A stretch of 64,000 nucleotides of DNA, from assembly GCF_018398335.1 (NCBI RefSeq), contig NZ_JAHBRX010000001.1, forward strand, positions 3,340,001-3,404,000. Direction: 5' to 3'. Under the pieces are notes generated by a model. The model did not search any database, was not told the origin of the DNA, and saw only the letters and a list, made by a program, of their open reading frames with translations. The translations under genes were made by a program, and so were the position numbers. The first letter of the stretch is position 1; each line of letters starts with the position of its first letter. The DNA comes from Chelatococcus sp. HY11. GTDB lineage: Bacteria; Pseudomonadota; Alphaproteobacteria; Rhizobiales; Beijerinckiaceae. Below, piece after piece: positions 29,645 to 38,236 of this stretch.

Positions 29645-32600
29645 TCGCCGCCTCCCTCGTCGCCGCCGGTGGACCATTCGCGCACCCGCGCCAGATGGTC
29701 ATAGACACCCTCGCGCTTGGCGTATTCGGCGAAGGGCCGTGAGGCGAAGCCGATCTCACCACGGCAATAGCGCGACAGAAGCTGCGCCAGCCGGGTGGGA
29801 TGCTCGGTGACGAGATCCGCGACACTCCGGGTTTCGCCCCGCTCCGGCTGCACCGGCCGGGGCTTGAGAGGCTCCTTGCCGCCGGTGGCGCCGACATAAA
29901 GCAGCTCTATCCGATCCGCGGGCATGGACGCCGGGCCCTTGAAACCGCCCGCGACCAGCATGGCGGCTTCCAGGGTCATCTGCGGCGCGAAGCCGGCGAA
30001 GATCTGCTTGGGCGTCGGCACCTGGCCCGTCTTGAAATCCACGATCACTGCGAGGTTGTCGTTTTCCTCGACGCGGTCGGCGCGCCCCCGCAGGGAAAAG
30101 CTCGATCCGTCCGCGAGCACGAGATCGAGCGCGCCGGAAATCTCGGCATGGAGCCGCCCCAGGCCCGGACGGCGGGCGGCCTCCCATGCCACATAAGCCT
30201 CCGCGAGCCTGAGGAAGCGCGGCCACCACAGGGCCATGACGTCGGGATAGGCCCCATAGGGCGCGAACACTTCACGGCCGATCGCGGTGAGAGCGGCGAG
30301 CGCATCGGCCGGGAGGGCTCCCGGGTAAGTGTTGGCGAAACTGCCAAGCGCCTCATGGACGAGATTGCCGCGGTCAGCTGCGCCCGGAGGCACCGCGAGG
30401 CCGTCCAGCGGATCGAGCTTCAGCACATGCCGGGCGTAGATGGCATAGGGGTCACGCACCAGCGTCTCGACCTCGGTGACGCTGAGGGAGCGCGGAATGA
30501 GGTGGAGCGGCGGCTTCGGCATCGGCCGACGCAGGGAGGGCTCAGCCGGTGCGTGTTCCAAGGCCTCGGCCCAGGCGAGGATCGTGCGGCCGCGCGCGCG
30601 AACCGCCTCCCAGGCCTCGCCTCCCGCCAGCGCCTTCATGCGCTGCAGAAAGCGCGATGGCACGGTCGGCGCCCCCTCGCGCTTCAACGAACGGGTGATC
30701 ACCGCGTCACGCGTGCCCAGGGCCTCGACGAAGTCATGGGCGGTCTGGCCGATGCGCCGCTCCGGCGGGCTCATCCCGAGCGCGGTGCGCATGGGGCGAT
30801 TGAGGAAGGCGTCCGTCCGCACCACCGGCGGCCAGATGCCCTCGTCGAGGCCGCCCAGCACGATCCTGTCGGCGGTGAGGAGGCGGGCCTCCAGCAGCCC
30901 GAAGACCTTGGCGCGGCGATGCGCGGCCTCGCCCCGGCGCAGCACGCGCTCCGCCAGGAGCCCCGCAAAGAAGGCCGGATAATCCCCCGGGCGGCCGATG
31001 AGCTCAGCGGATTTTACGACGGCGAGATCATCGAACAGGCTGGCGAGGTCTCCCCAGCCATCGGCGCGCGGCGGATCCCAATCCTCCTCCGGCGCGCGTG
31101 CCGAGACCGCGCGCAAAACTGCGTCGTGGGCTGAGGCCATCGCGACGAGGTCGGCCGCACCATCCGCGAAACTCCTGACGTCGAGGGGGGCGAAGGCGGC
31201 CTCCAGCGCGTCAAGCAGCGCCGCCACGCGTTCCCAGGCCGAGGGGCCAAGGCGCCGCAGGGGACGTGGGCTGCGACGGCTCGCGGCCTCTCTCCGGCGT
31301 TCGGGGAGAACGGCCTTCAACCCGGCGATGCCGGGCGGTGCCTCCGGCCCGCGCAGCAGGCCGATCTCAAGCTCCGTTGCCGCCTGACGCGCCGTCGCGA
31401 AGCTCTGTCCGAAGGTCGCGTCGGGGTGATTGAGGAGCGCGAGCAGGTCCGGTGCAGCGAAATCGGCAAACGCCACATCAGCGACGAGCTGGGCGAGGCT
31501 GCCGGCGCGCGAGCGGCTGAGCGGCAGCCCGGCCGAATCTTCCACCGCGATATCCCAGCGGGCGAGCTCGGCGATGGTGCGTTCGGCCAACATGCGATCC
31601 GGCGTGACGAGCGCGACTGTCGCGCCCGGCGTCTCCAGCGCCTCGCGCATGGCGAGCGCCGCGGCCAGCGCCTCGGAACGTTCATCCGGCGCCTCCACAA
31701 GGGTGAGGCCCGCAAGGGCGGCGCGTGTCGTCGTGGCGAAGTCTCCCGTGCCCTGGCGATACTCCGCCCAGACGTGGGTGGTCTCGGCCGGGCGCAGCGC
31801 CTCGGCGAGGAAGCTCGCGCGGGCCGCGACCTCCGGGGGAAGATCGGCGAGTTCCTGAACCTCGGCGCGGTCGATGCCAATGGTGGTGATGAGACGTTGC
31901 AAGGCGGCTTGGGGATGGCCGTGTCTCGCATCCGCGATAGCGCGCCACGAGGGTTCGTCCAGCCCGCGATCGAGGCCTGGCAGGACGACAGCGCCCTGCG
32001 GCAGCCGCGATACGGCGGCGATGAGATGGGCCGTCGCCGGCACCGAGCCGGTGGACCCGGCGACGATCATCGGCGCCTCCGGCCGTTCACGGGCGAGCCG
32101 TTCGGCGTCAGCGAGGATGATGGCGTTGCGCCGGCTGACGGGATCGCTCGCGCCACGGTCCGCCAGAATCTGCGGCCAGGTCTCGGCGGCGATTTTCAGG
32201 AAGTCGAGCGTGATGCCGTAGTAGCGGGAATAGCGATCCTCCACGAGGCTGTGCAGGCTCTCCCAAGCAATACCCTCGGTGGCAAGCGCGTCCATGAGGC
32301 GGGCGAGATCCCCCGCGAGCCCGAGCGCATCGGCCGGGGAAGCCGGCACGAGCAATGGCTCGTGATCGTCAAGCCGCAGGAGGGCGCGATCGACGGCCTT
32401 GGCCCAGGCGAGCACCAGCCGCGTCAGGATGAGGCGTCGTTCCGTCTCGCCGATCGCCGGCGGGAAGCCGGTAAAGTCCCCCTCGCCCATTCCGCCAAGG
32501 TCGGCGGCAAGGGCAATCTCGGCATCATCGACATCACCCAGCGGCACGATGCGCGGGAGAAGCACCGCCCGCCCGCCACAGCGCTCGGCGAGAAGGGTCG

Positions 32601-32790
32601 TCAGGGCCCGCGCCGCGCGGCGGGTGGGCAGGAAGATGGTAGTATCGGCGAGCGCCAGCGGATCGACGGTGCCATCGGAAAGCCCGAGGCCGGGCAGGAT
32701 GCGCCCGGAGGCCAGCGCCTCGACCAGCGTCGGCAGAAAGGGCGCGCCCGGCGCAATGGTGAAGACCCTCGGCGATGGCGCCCTTGCCAT
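29641..32790 (-). CDS. addB: Double-strand break repair protein AddB
   Basis: 1049 residues, alphaproteobacterial AddB type. The N-terminal segment VFTIAPGAPFLPTLVEAL stands where helicase relatives have a Walker A, and no GKT is present, so this subunit probably lacks helicase ATPase activity. The C-terminal RecB-like nuclease core is seen as VIVDFKTGQVPTPKQIF. ATG 32790 is used because conserved sequence starts there. It starts 3 nt after the murU-like gene and is coupled to addA. Confidence 0.93.
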   Translation of the reverse strand: MARAPSPRVFTIAPGAPFLPTLVEALASGRILPGLGLSDGTVDPLALADTTIFLPTRRAARALTTLLAERCGGRAVLLPRIVPLGDVDDAEIALAADLGGMGEGDFTGFPPAIGETERRLILTRLVLAWAKAVDRALLRLDDHEPLLVPASPADALGLAGDLARLMDALATEGIAWESLHSLVEDRYSRYYGITLDFLKIAAETWPQILADRGASDPVSRRNAIILADAERLARERPEAPMIVAGSTGSVPATAHLIAAVSRLPQGAVVLPGLDRGLDEPSWRAIADARHGHPQAALQRLITTIGIDRAEVQELADLPPEVAARASFLAEALRPAETTHVWAEYRQGTGDFATTTRAALAGLTLVEAPDERSEALAAALAMREALETPGATVALVTPDRMLAERTIAELARWDIAVEDSAGLPLSRSRAGSLAQLVADVAFADFAAPDLLALLNHPDATFGQSFATARQAATELEIGLLRGPEAPPGIAGLKAVLPERRREAASRRSPRPLRRLGPSAWERVAALLDALEAAFAPLDVRSFADGAADLVAMASAHDAVLRAVSARAPEEDWDPPRADGWGDLASLFDDLAVVKSAELIGRPGDYPAFFAGLLAERVLRRGEAAHRRAKVFGLLEARLLTADRIVLGGLDEGIWPPVVRTDAFLNRPMRTALGMSPPERRIGQTAHDFVEALGTRDAVITRSLKREGAPTVPSRFLQRMKALAGGEAWEAVRARGRTILAWAEALEHAPAEPSLRRPMPKPPLHLIPRSLSVTEVETLVRDPYAIYARHVLKLDPLDGLAVPPGAADRGNLVHEALGSFANTYPGALPADALAALTAIGREVFAPYGAYPDVMALWWPRFLRLAEAYVAWEAARRPGLGRLHAEISGALDLVLADGSSFSLRGRADRVEENDNLAVIVDFKTGQVPTPKQIFAGFAPQMTLEAAMLVAGGFKGPASMPADRIELLYVGATGGKEPLKPRPVQPERGETRSVADLVTEHPTRLAQLLSRYCRGEIGFASRPFAEYAKREGVYDHLARVREWSTGGDEGGGE

Positions 32791-32792
32791 CC

Positions 32793-33587
32793 TTACCTCG
32801 CGCTCGCGACGAAGGTCTCTTCGGCGAGCTTGACGGCGGCCGGCGTGCCGACATGCAGCCACTGGCCGTCGAGCCTGACGCCATAGAGACGGCCGGCGGT
32901 AATGGCGCGATCGAACAGGAGGTTCAGTGAAAAGGAACCCTCGGGGGTATTCTCGAACAGCTCCGGCTTGGCAATGGCTACGCCGGCGTAGATGAACGGC
33001 GCGAGTTCCCGCTCGCCCCGCCGACGCAGGACACCGGCCGGATCCATCGTGAAATCGCCGTAGCCCTCATCGCCGATGCTGGTGGCGCCGGAAGCGAGGA
33101 GGAGCAGGATATCCATGCGCGCGGGATCCCAGATCCGCCCCATGCGCGCGATATTGCCGTGTGGCCCCTCGAGCCATAGCGAATCGGTGTTGATGATGAA
33201 GAACGGATCCGGCCCGAGCAGCGGCAGGGCCTTCTTGATGCCGCCCCCCGTCTCCAGGAGCTTGCCGCGCTCGTCGGAAATGATGATATCCGGCGCCTTG
33301 CGGCGCTTGAGATGCTGCTCCACGAGATCGGCGAGATAATGGACATTGACCACGGCCCGCTTCACCCCGGCGGCCGCCAGCCTGTCGAGCCCATGGTCGA
33401 GCAGGGAGCGGCCCGCGATGCGGATGAGGGGTTTGGGGGTCGTCGCCGTGATCGGGCGCATGCGCTTGCCGAGGCCGGCGGCCAGCACCATGGCGGTGAT
33501 CGGCAATTGCCCGGCTTCTCGGCCCGCATGCTGGTCTGCCGTGCGGCCGGCATTCGCGGGAGAATCTATCGTCGAACCGTCTGTCAT
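32793..33587 (-). CDS. murU: Nucleotidyltransferase, MurU-like (N-acetylmuramate-1-phosphate uridylyltransferase)
   Basis: 264 residues, NTP_transferase fold: LAAGLGKRMRP at residues 35-45 and the downstream lysine PKPLI bind the nucleotide, and NTDSLWLEG carries the metal-binding Asp. It follows a kinase domain of AmgK type. In Pseudomonas and Caulobacter, AmgK plus MurU form the anhydromuropeptide recycling route that makes UDP-MurNAc and bypasses fosfomycin-sensitive synthesis. The substrate here is inferred from that pairing; a generic sugar-1-phosphate nucleotidyltransferase is the alternative. The N-terminal 25 residues look non-conserved. Confidence 0.8.
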   Translation of the reverse strand: MTDGSTIDSPANAGRTADQHAGREAGQLPITAMVLAAGLGKRMRPITATTPKPLIRIAGRSLLDHGLDRLAAAGVKRAVVNVHYLADLVEQHLKRRKAPDIIISDERGKLLETGGGIKKALPLLGPDPFFIINTDSLWLEGPHGNIARMGRIWDPARMDILLLLASGATSIGDEGYGDFTMDPAGVLRRRGERELAPFIYAGVAIAKPELFENTPEGSFSLNLLFDRAITAGRLYGVRLDGQWLHVGTPAAVKLAEETFVASAR

Positions 33588-33637
33588 CGTGGATCGATCT
33601 TGAGGGGGGCCGCCCTCCGGATCTTGGGAAGCGGCCG

Positions 33638-35326
33638 CTACGCGGGGGGGCGGGCGACGAGGCCCGGCAGGCGAGCCTCATACCAGAGCTTCAGCTCCGA
33701 CAACACCGGATGTGCGAGATTGCGCGCGAGATAGTCCTGCATCCGTGGCAGATGATCGAGATATTGGGGTTTGCCGTCGCGCTTGTCGAGCCGCACGAAT
33801 GTCCCGAACAGCTTGGTCGCGCGCTGCGCGCCCAGAATAGCGTAAGCCTCGGCGAAGCTCGCCACGTTGAATTCGGGATGGCTCACCCGGCGCAGCTTCG
33901 CGTAATGCGCGATGAGTTCAAGCTCGAGTGCGGCGGGCATTGTCACCCGCGCGTCCTGCAGCAGGGCCACGACGTCATAGGCCGGATGCCCCAGCACGGT
34001 ATCCTGCAGATCGATGAGCCCGACGCGCGCCAGCCCTTGCCGCTGCGGCAGCCAGAACAGGTTGGGGGAGTGCATGTCGCGGAGCGTCCATGTCTGCGGA
34101 ATATTGGTCTGAGGGATATTGCTCTGCGGGCCGGACACCACCTGCCCGAGGAGCTCCGTCCAGACCTTAATGAAATCGGAACGGGCCGCCGCGCCGAGGG
34201 AGCCGCCGCCCTTGTGCGGGGCGTACCAGTCGAGCAGCAACTCGACCTCGATCAGGAGTGCCTCCAGATCATAGGGCTGCAGGATATGCTCGCGGCCGTC
34301 CATGACAGGCAGGACGCTTGGCAGGTCCTTGTCGTGCAAGGCGGCGAGGACGCCTATGGCCTCGCGATAGCGCTCCGGGATGGGACCGTCCGCATTGGTC
34401 ACGGGCTCCTTGCCGAGATCCTCGACCAGCACGAGGCCCTGGTCGAGATCGGCTCCGTAGATCTCGGGGGCGCTGAAGCCCTCCGCGCGCAGGCCCTGCG
34501 CCACGGCGACGAAGGCGTCGACGCGCTCGGCCAGCTTCGCGAGCTCATGATAGGGCCGCCCGTTGCGGATGGCCGGCCCGGCGAGACGCGGTGGGGCGAT
34601 CATCAGGATCGCGGTCTCACCGCTGTCCTTGTGCAATCGGTCATACAGCCGAACCGAGGCATCGCCCTGGATGTGCTCACGGCGCGCCTCGCCCCAGCCG
34701 GCCTTCTCCAGCAGGCGGCGCAGCGATTGCAGCCGGGCGAGACGCGGCGCGAAACGGCCCGTGCCGGTCAATCTGACGCGCCGGGCCTCGTAGTTGTCGC
34801 CGTTCACATGGGTCAGCGCGACATCCAGCCTGTCGGCGGAGAGAACGCCCGCCGCCCGGTCCGGCCATTCGACAAGGACGATGGCCTCCTCGCTCGCCTC
34901 GTCCCAGCCGAGATCCTCAAGCTCCGCGGCGTGACCCACGCGATAGAGATCCGCGTGGACCACCGTGCCGTGGCCGGTCTCGTAGAGCTGCATCAGCGTG
35001 AAGGTCGGGCTCGGCACCTCGAGGGCGGGATCATCCGCGAGAATGCGGATCAGCGCCCGCGCGAAGGTCGTCTTGCCCGCGCCGAGGTCGCCCGACAGTG
35101 TCACGAGATCACCGGGCCTGAGCTCCTCGGCGAGAAGATGGGCCAGAGCCTCGGTTCCCGCCTCGTTGTCGATGGGAAAATCCCAGGTCGCCTCCGCCCG
35201 GCGGCTGTCTTCGCGCACGAGCGCGGGCGCGGGCGGCGAGAGGAGGCTGTTGATGGTCGTGGCGGCAGCCGCGCCGTCTGTGGTGTCGTCGAACGCCATT
35301 ACTGTCACCGCCGTCATGCGCGTCAC
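33638..35326 (-). CDS. Fusion of TsaE ATPase and AmgK-like aminoglycoside-type phosphotransferase
   Basis: 562 residues. The N-terminal domain (about 45-195) is TsaE with Walker A GDLGAGKTT at 79-87 and the LYRVGHAAELEDLGWDE segment, the ATPase of t6A tRNA modification. The C-terminal domain (about 210-550) is an APH-fold kinase (DMHSPNLFWLP catalytic loop, VGLIDLQDTVLGHPAYDV metal site) resembling AmgK, which phosphorylates N-acetylmuramate at the anomeric position. Such fusions are common in alphaproteobacteria. The probable start is GTG 35326, 7 nt after the divL stop; ATG 35317 is an alternative. murU follows. Confidence 0.9.
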   Translation of the reverse strand: MTRMTAVTVMAFDDTTDGAAAATTINSLLSPPAPALVREDSRRAEATWDFPIDNEAGTEALAHLLAEELRPGDLVTLSGDLGAGKTTFARALIRILADDPALEVPSPTFTLMQLYETGHGTVVHADLYRVGHAAELEDLGWDEASEEAIVLVEWPDRAAGVLSADRLDVALTHVNGDNYEARRVRLTGTGRFAPRLARLQSLRRLLEKAGWGEARREHIQGDASVRLYDRLHKDSGETAILMIAPPRLAGPAIRNGRPYHELAKLAERVDAFVAVAQGLRAEGFSAPEIYGADLDQGLVLVEDLGKEPVTNADGPIPERYREAIGVLAALHDKDLPSVLPVMDGREHILQPYDLEALLIEVELLLDWYAPHKGGGSLGAAARSDFIKVWTELLGQVVSGPQSNIPQTNIPQTWTLRDMHSPNLFWLPQRQGLARVGLIDLQDTVLGHPAYDVVALLQDARVTMPAALELELIAHYAKLRRVSHPEFNVASFAEAYAILGAQRATKLFGTFVRLDKRDGKPQYLDHLPRMQDYLARNLAHPVLSELKLWYEARLPGLVARPPA

Positions 35327-35333
35327 ACTGCTC

Positions 35334-37910
35334 TTATTCGGCCGCGACGCGGGCTAGCCCGCCGGCTGCCGGGAAATGACACACGACCGTTGTTCCGCGG
35401 CCCGTGCCGGTTTCGAGTTCGACATGGCCGCCGTGCAGTTCCACGAAGGACCGCACGATGGAAAGTCCCAGACCCACGCCGCGATGACGAGAGCCGATCG
35501 CGTAGCTCTCGAACCGATCAAAGACATGGGCCTTAATCTCGGGCGGGATGCCCGGCCCCTCGTCGGCCACCGAGAACAGGATCTCGTCGTTCTGCTTGTA
35601 GGCCGACACCTTGACCCTTTGTCCCATCGCTGAAAAGCCCACCGCGTTCGACAGGAGGTTGAACAGCACCTGGCGCACGCGCTTGGCATCCGCGATGAAG
35701 ACGCCGATGCTGGGCGCCACCTCGATATCGAGCTGAATATTGCGTTCGACGAGCCGGTCGTCCAACCCGCGCACCGCGGCCGCGATCGTCTCGCGCGCAT
35801 CCACCGGTCCGAGGTCGAGCTCGATCGATCCGTTGTCGATGGTGGCGAGATCGAGAATGTCGTTGATGATGGCGAGCAGCGCGGCCGACGACTTGGTGAT
35901 ATGGGAGGTGTATTCGCGCTGGCGCGCGTTCAGGGCACCGACCGTCTCGTCCCCAAGGAGCTGGGTGAAGCCAATGATGTTGGTGAGCGGCGAACGCAGC
36001 TCATAGGAGACGTGGTGGACGAAATCGTCGCGCAGGCGCGAGGTTTTTTCCAGCGCGTCGTTCCGCTCGGTCAGGACCCGCTCCACATCGACCGCCGCCG
36101 TGACATCGGTGAAGGTGATCAGCGTGGACCCGTCGGGCAGTGGCGCCGTCACGCAATCGACGACCGTGCCGTCCGGGCGCTTGATGCGCTGTGAATGACT
36201 GGTGCGCGTGTCGTACAGGCCCGTCACCGCCATGCGCAATTCGCTCCAGTCGTCATCCTCGGAGAGGTGACCGCAGAGCGCCACTATCGCGTCGATATGG
36301 GGATGCCCGGCCAGAAGCGAGGGCTCCAGATTCCAGATGGTAGCGAAAGCCGGGTTGAAGAGCGTCAGGCTGCCGTCGGCGGCAAAGACGACCACGCCTT
36401 CCCGGAGCGAATCCAACGTCTCGCCGCGTGCCCGAACGAGGGCGTTGTAGCGCGATTCCATCTGGACGCGCTCCGTGACATCGTCGAAGAGATAGGTGAC
36501 GCCGCCCTTCGGCGCGGGATTGCCGATCACCCGCAGGGTGCGGCCATCCGGCAGATACCACCAGTGCTCCTGCGTCTCCAGAGACTTGTATCCGGCCAGG
36601 ATCTCGTTCCTCCAGACGCGGAAGTCCGCCTGCTCGGGAAGACGGCGCTCAGAGCGCAGCCGATCGAGGATTTCACCGTCCTTGGGCCGGGAATCGAGGA
36701 ACTCGGCGTCGAGCTGCCAGAACTCGCGATACGCCGCATTGTAGAACACCAGCCGCTCGTTGCCGTCGAAGCTCGCCACCGCGGTCGGCAGCTGATCCAG
36801 CGTGCGCACATGCGCCTGCATCTGCCTCTGCAGATCGAGCCGCATTGCCTCCAGCTCGGACACATCGGTGGCTATACCGGCGCTGCCCTCCCCGGTCGGA
36901 GTTTCCACGACGTCGAGCGTGCGGCGCTGGCCCGCGATAATCGCCGCGACCCGCGCCTTGTAGGCGCCACCGCCGTCGCGGGCTTCCCGCGATGCCAGAC
37001 GAGTCGGTTCGTCCAGAAGCTCAAGGCGGCGCTCGATGGCGTCGCGCCCGTCACTCGCCTCCACGGCGCGGCCATAGGCGGCGTTCACCCAGAGAACTTC
37101 GCCGTCCCCATCCCTCAGCCAGACCGGTTGGGGAAGCGCATCAAGGAGCGCCTGCAAGCCTTCCAGATCGCCGCGCGTCGTGATCAGCGCATCATGCGCG
37201 CGCACGAGTTCGAGCCGCTCGGCGGTGATTTCGCGCAGCCGCAGCACTGCCTGCCCGCTGATCGCGCTGCCTTCGGCCTCGAAATAGAGGCCGGAGACCG
37301 AGCGCAGGACCAGATGGAAGGCCTCGCCGTTGCGCTTGAGATGGCCAAGGGATGTCTCCAGGGCCTGGGCGCTGGCGGCTGTGAGCCAGGAGCCAAAGGC
37401 AAGGATGCGGCGTGGCGAGGCGCCTTCGCCGACAACGGACACATCCCCTTCGATGACGGGATCGTCGTCCTTATGGCCGAAACTGATGACGACGCGGTGT
37501 TCGGCCGCGAAGATCACATCGGCACGATCGCAGCGCAGCTGCAGCTGCGCCACTTCCGCGGACAGGGCGTCCTCCCGCTCGCGCGCACGGCGGCGTTCCC
37601 GGAGGTGGAAGAAGGCTGTCGCGGCTGCAAAAAGCGTCAAGCCGCCCATGATGGCGAGCGGCACGGCCGTTTCGAGATAGCCGCCGGAGCCCGGCGCGCG
37701 AGCGAGCCATCCGGCCAGCGAGAACCCTTCAGCCATCCCCGGCGCGGGCTGGGCCACGGAGGGAACCGCGAAAATGCCCAGCGTCAGGACGGAGACCCCG
37801 CCACCCAGCGCTGCGGCTGGCGCCAGGACAGGTCTGGAGCCGGCTTTGGCCTCGGTCTTGCTCCGCTGATGTCCGAAACGCGCCATTCTCGCCACGATCC
37901 CCCGCTTCAT
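35334..37910 (-). CDS. divL: Atypical sensor kinase DivL (Tyr replaces phospho-His)
   Basis: About 858 residues. Two hydrophobic N-terminal segments, at least three PAS-like regions (about 220-330, 345-470, 475-590), then a HisKA-like helix pair and a HATPase domain (N box RQVLFNLLSNAV, G1 VADEGPGIP, G2 GVGLGLSIVRSFVELHGG). In the H box HHVSYELRSPL a Tyr (residue 636, codon 36005-36003) occupies the phospho-acceptor position. That substitution is the hallmark of DivL, which binds DivK and controls CckA and hence CtrA. The start could also be TTG 37925. It lies upstream of tsaE-amgK, the conserved neighbourhood. Confidence 0.88.
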   Translation of the reverse strand: MKRGIVARMARFGHQRSKTEAKAGSRPVLAPAAALGGGVSVLTLGIFAVPSVAQPAPGMAEGFSLAGWLARAPGSGGYLETAVPLAIMGGLTLFAAATAFFHLRERRRAREREDALSAEVAQLQLRCDRADVIFAAEHRVVISFGHKDDDPVIEGDVSVVGEGASPRRILAFGSWLTAASAQALETSLGHLKRNGEAFHLVLRSVSGLYFEAEGSAISGQAVLRLREITAERLELVRAHDALITTRGDLEGLQALLDALPQPVWLRDGDGEVLWVNAAYGRAVEASDGRDAIERRLELLDEPTRLASREARDGGGAYKARVAAIIAGQRRTLDVVETPTGEGSAGIATDVSELEAMRLDLQRQMQAHVRTLDQLPTAVASFDGNERLVFYNAAYREFWQLDAEFLDSRPKDGEILDRLRSERRLPEQADFRVWRNEILAGYKSLETQEHWWYLPDGRTLRVIGNPAPKGGVTYLFDDVTERVQMESRYNALVRARGETLDSLREGVVVFAADGSLTLFNPAFATIWNLEPSLLAGHPHIDAIVALCGHLSEDDDWSELRMAVTGLYDTRTSHSQRIKRPDGTVVDCVTAPLPDGSTLITFTDVTAAVDVERVLTERNDALEKTSRLRDDFVHHVSYELRSPLTNIIGFTQLLGDETVGALNARQREYTSHITKSSAALLAIINDILDLATIDNGSIELDLGPVDARETIAAAVRGLDDRLVERNIQLDIEVAPSIGVFIADAKRVRQVLFNLLSNAVGFSAMGQRVKVSAYKQNDEILFSVADEGPGIPPEIKAHVFDRFESYAIGSRHRGVGLGLSIVRSFVELHGGHVELETGTGRGTTVVCHFPAAGGLARVAAE

Positions 37911-37950
37911 CGCCACGCGATTCAACCCGCTTCACTCAAGATTCTGCCTG

Positions 37951-38004
37951 AACCGACCCATGCGCCCAAACCGACCCGTGCGCCCAAACCGACCCGTGCG
38001 CCCA
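37951..38004. repeat. Three 18-bp tandem repeats upstream of divL
   Basis: Unit AACCGACCCGTGCGCCCA occurs at 37951-37968 (one A for G change), 37969-37986 and 37987-38004. They are 26-94 nt upstream of the divL start region, on the side where its promoter should be. Could be a slippage-prone tract or tandem protein-binding sites. Confidence 0.9.
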
Positions 38005-38155
38005 AGCCTCGAAACCACGATATCCGACCCTCGATAGCGCAAGCCGACCGCATCACGCCCAACGGGGGCGGCGCGAGCTACGCAAACCAGTCAATGGCCG
38101 AATCAGTTTCACTGTATCGTTTGCCAGACTCCCTCAGGAAGTGGTTAACGGACGC

Positions 38156-38187
38156 AAAAAAAACACCCGGCCTGTGAAGACCGGGTG
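38156..38187 (-). terminator. Intrinsic terminator after ahcY
   Basis: Read on the minus strand: CACCCGG, 10-nt loop, CCGGGTG, then TTTTTTTT (stem bases 38164-38170 and 38181-38187; U-tract 38163-38156). It lies about 50 nt beyond the ahcY stop and suggests that ahcY is transcribed separately from divL. Confidence 0.85.
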
Positions 38188-38236
38188 CTGTGTCTTTGCT
38201 GCCGATGCGGCGTCAGCCGGGATCGGCCGATTCGGA

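Larger units (their letters stand above)
37911..38236. other. divL upstream region between divL and ahcY
   Basis: 326 bp with no gene I can support. From left to right (plus strand) it holds the divL start region, three 18-bp tandem repeats (37951-38004), a low-complexity stretch that probably carries the divL promoter, and the ahcY terminator hairpin (38156-38187). A reading frame on the plus strand crosses the repeats, but it is opposite divL and looks like a by-product of GC-rich codon structure. Confidence 0.6.

Noticed and set aside
36195-38177. A 660-residue open frame on the plus strand opposite divL
   Set aside because: It is antisense to a protein with clear kinase motifs, shows no family signature and arises from the GC-rich third-position pattern. 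The same holds for long frames opposite rpsA (14717-16195), addA (27260-28711), trpB (20256-22004) and metK.
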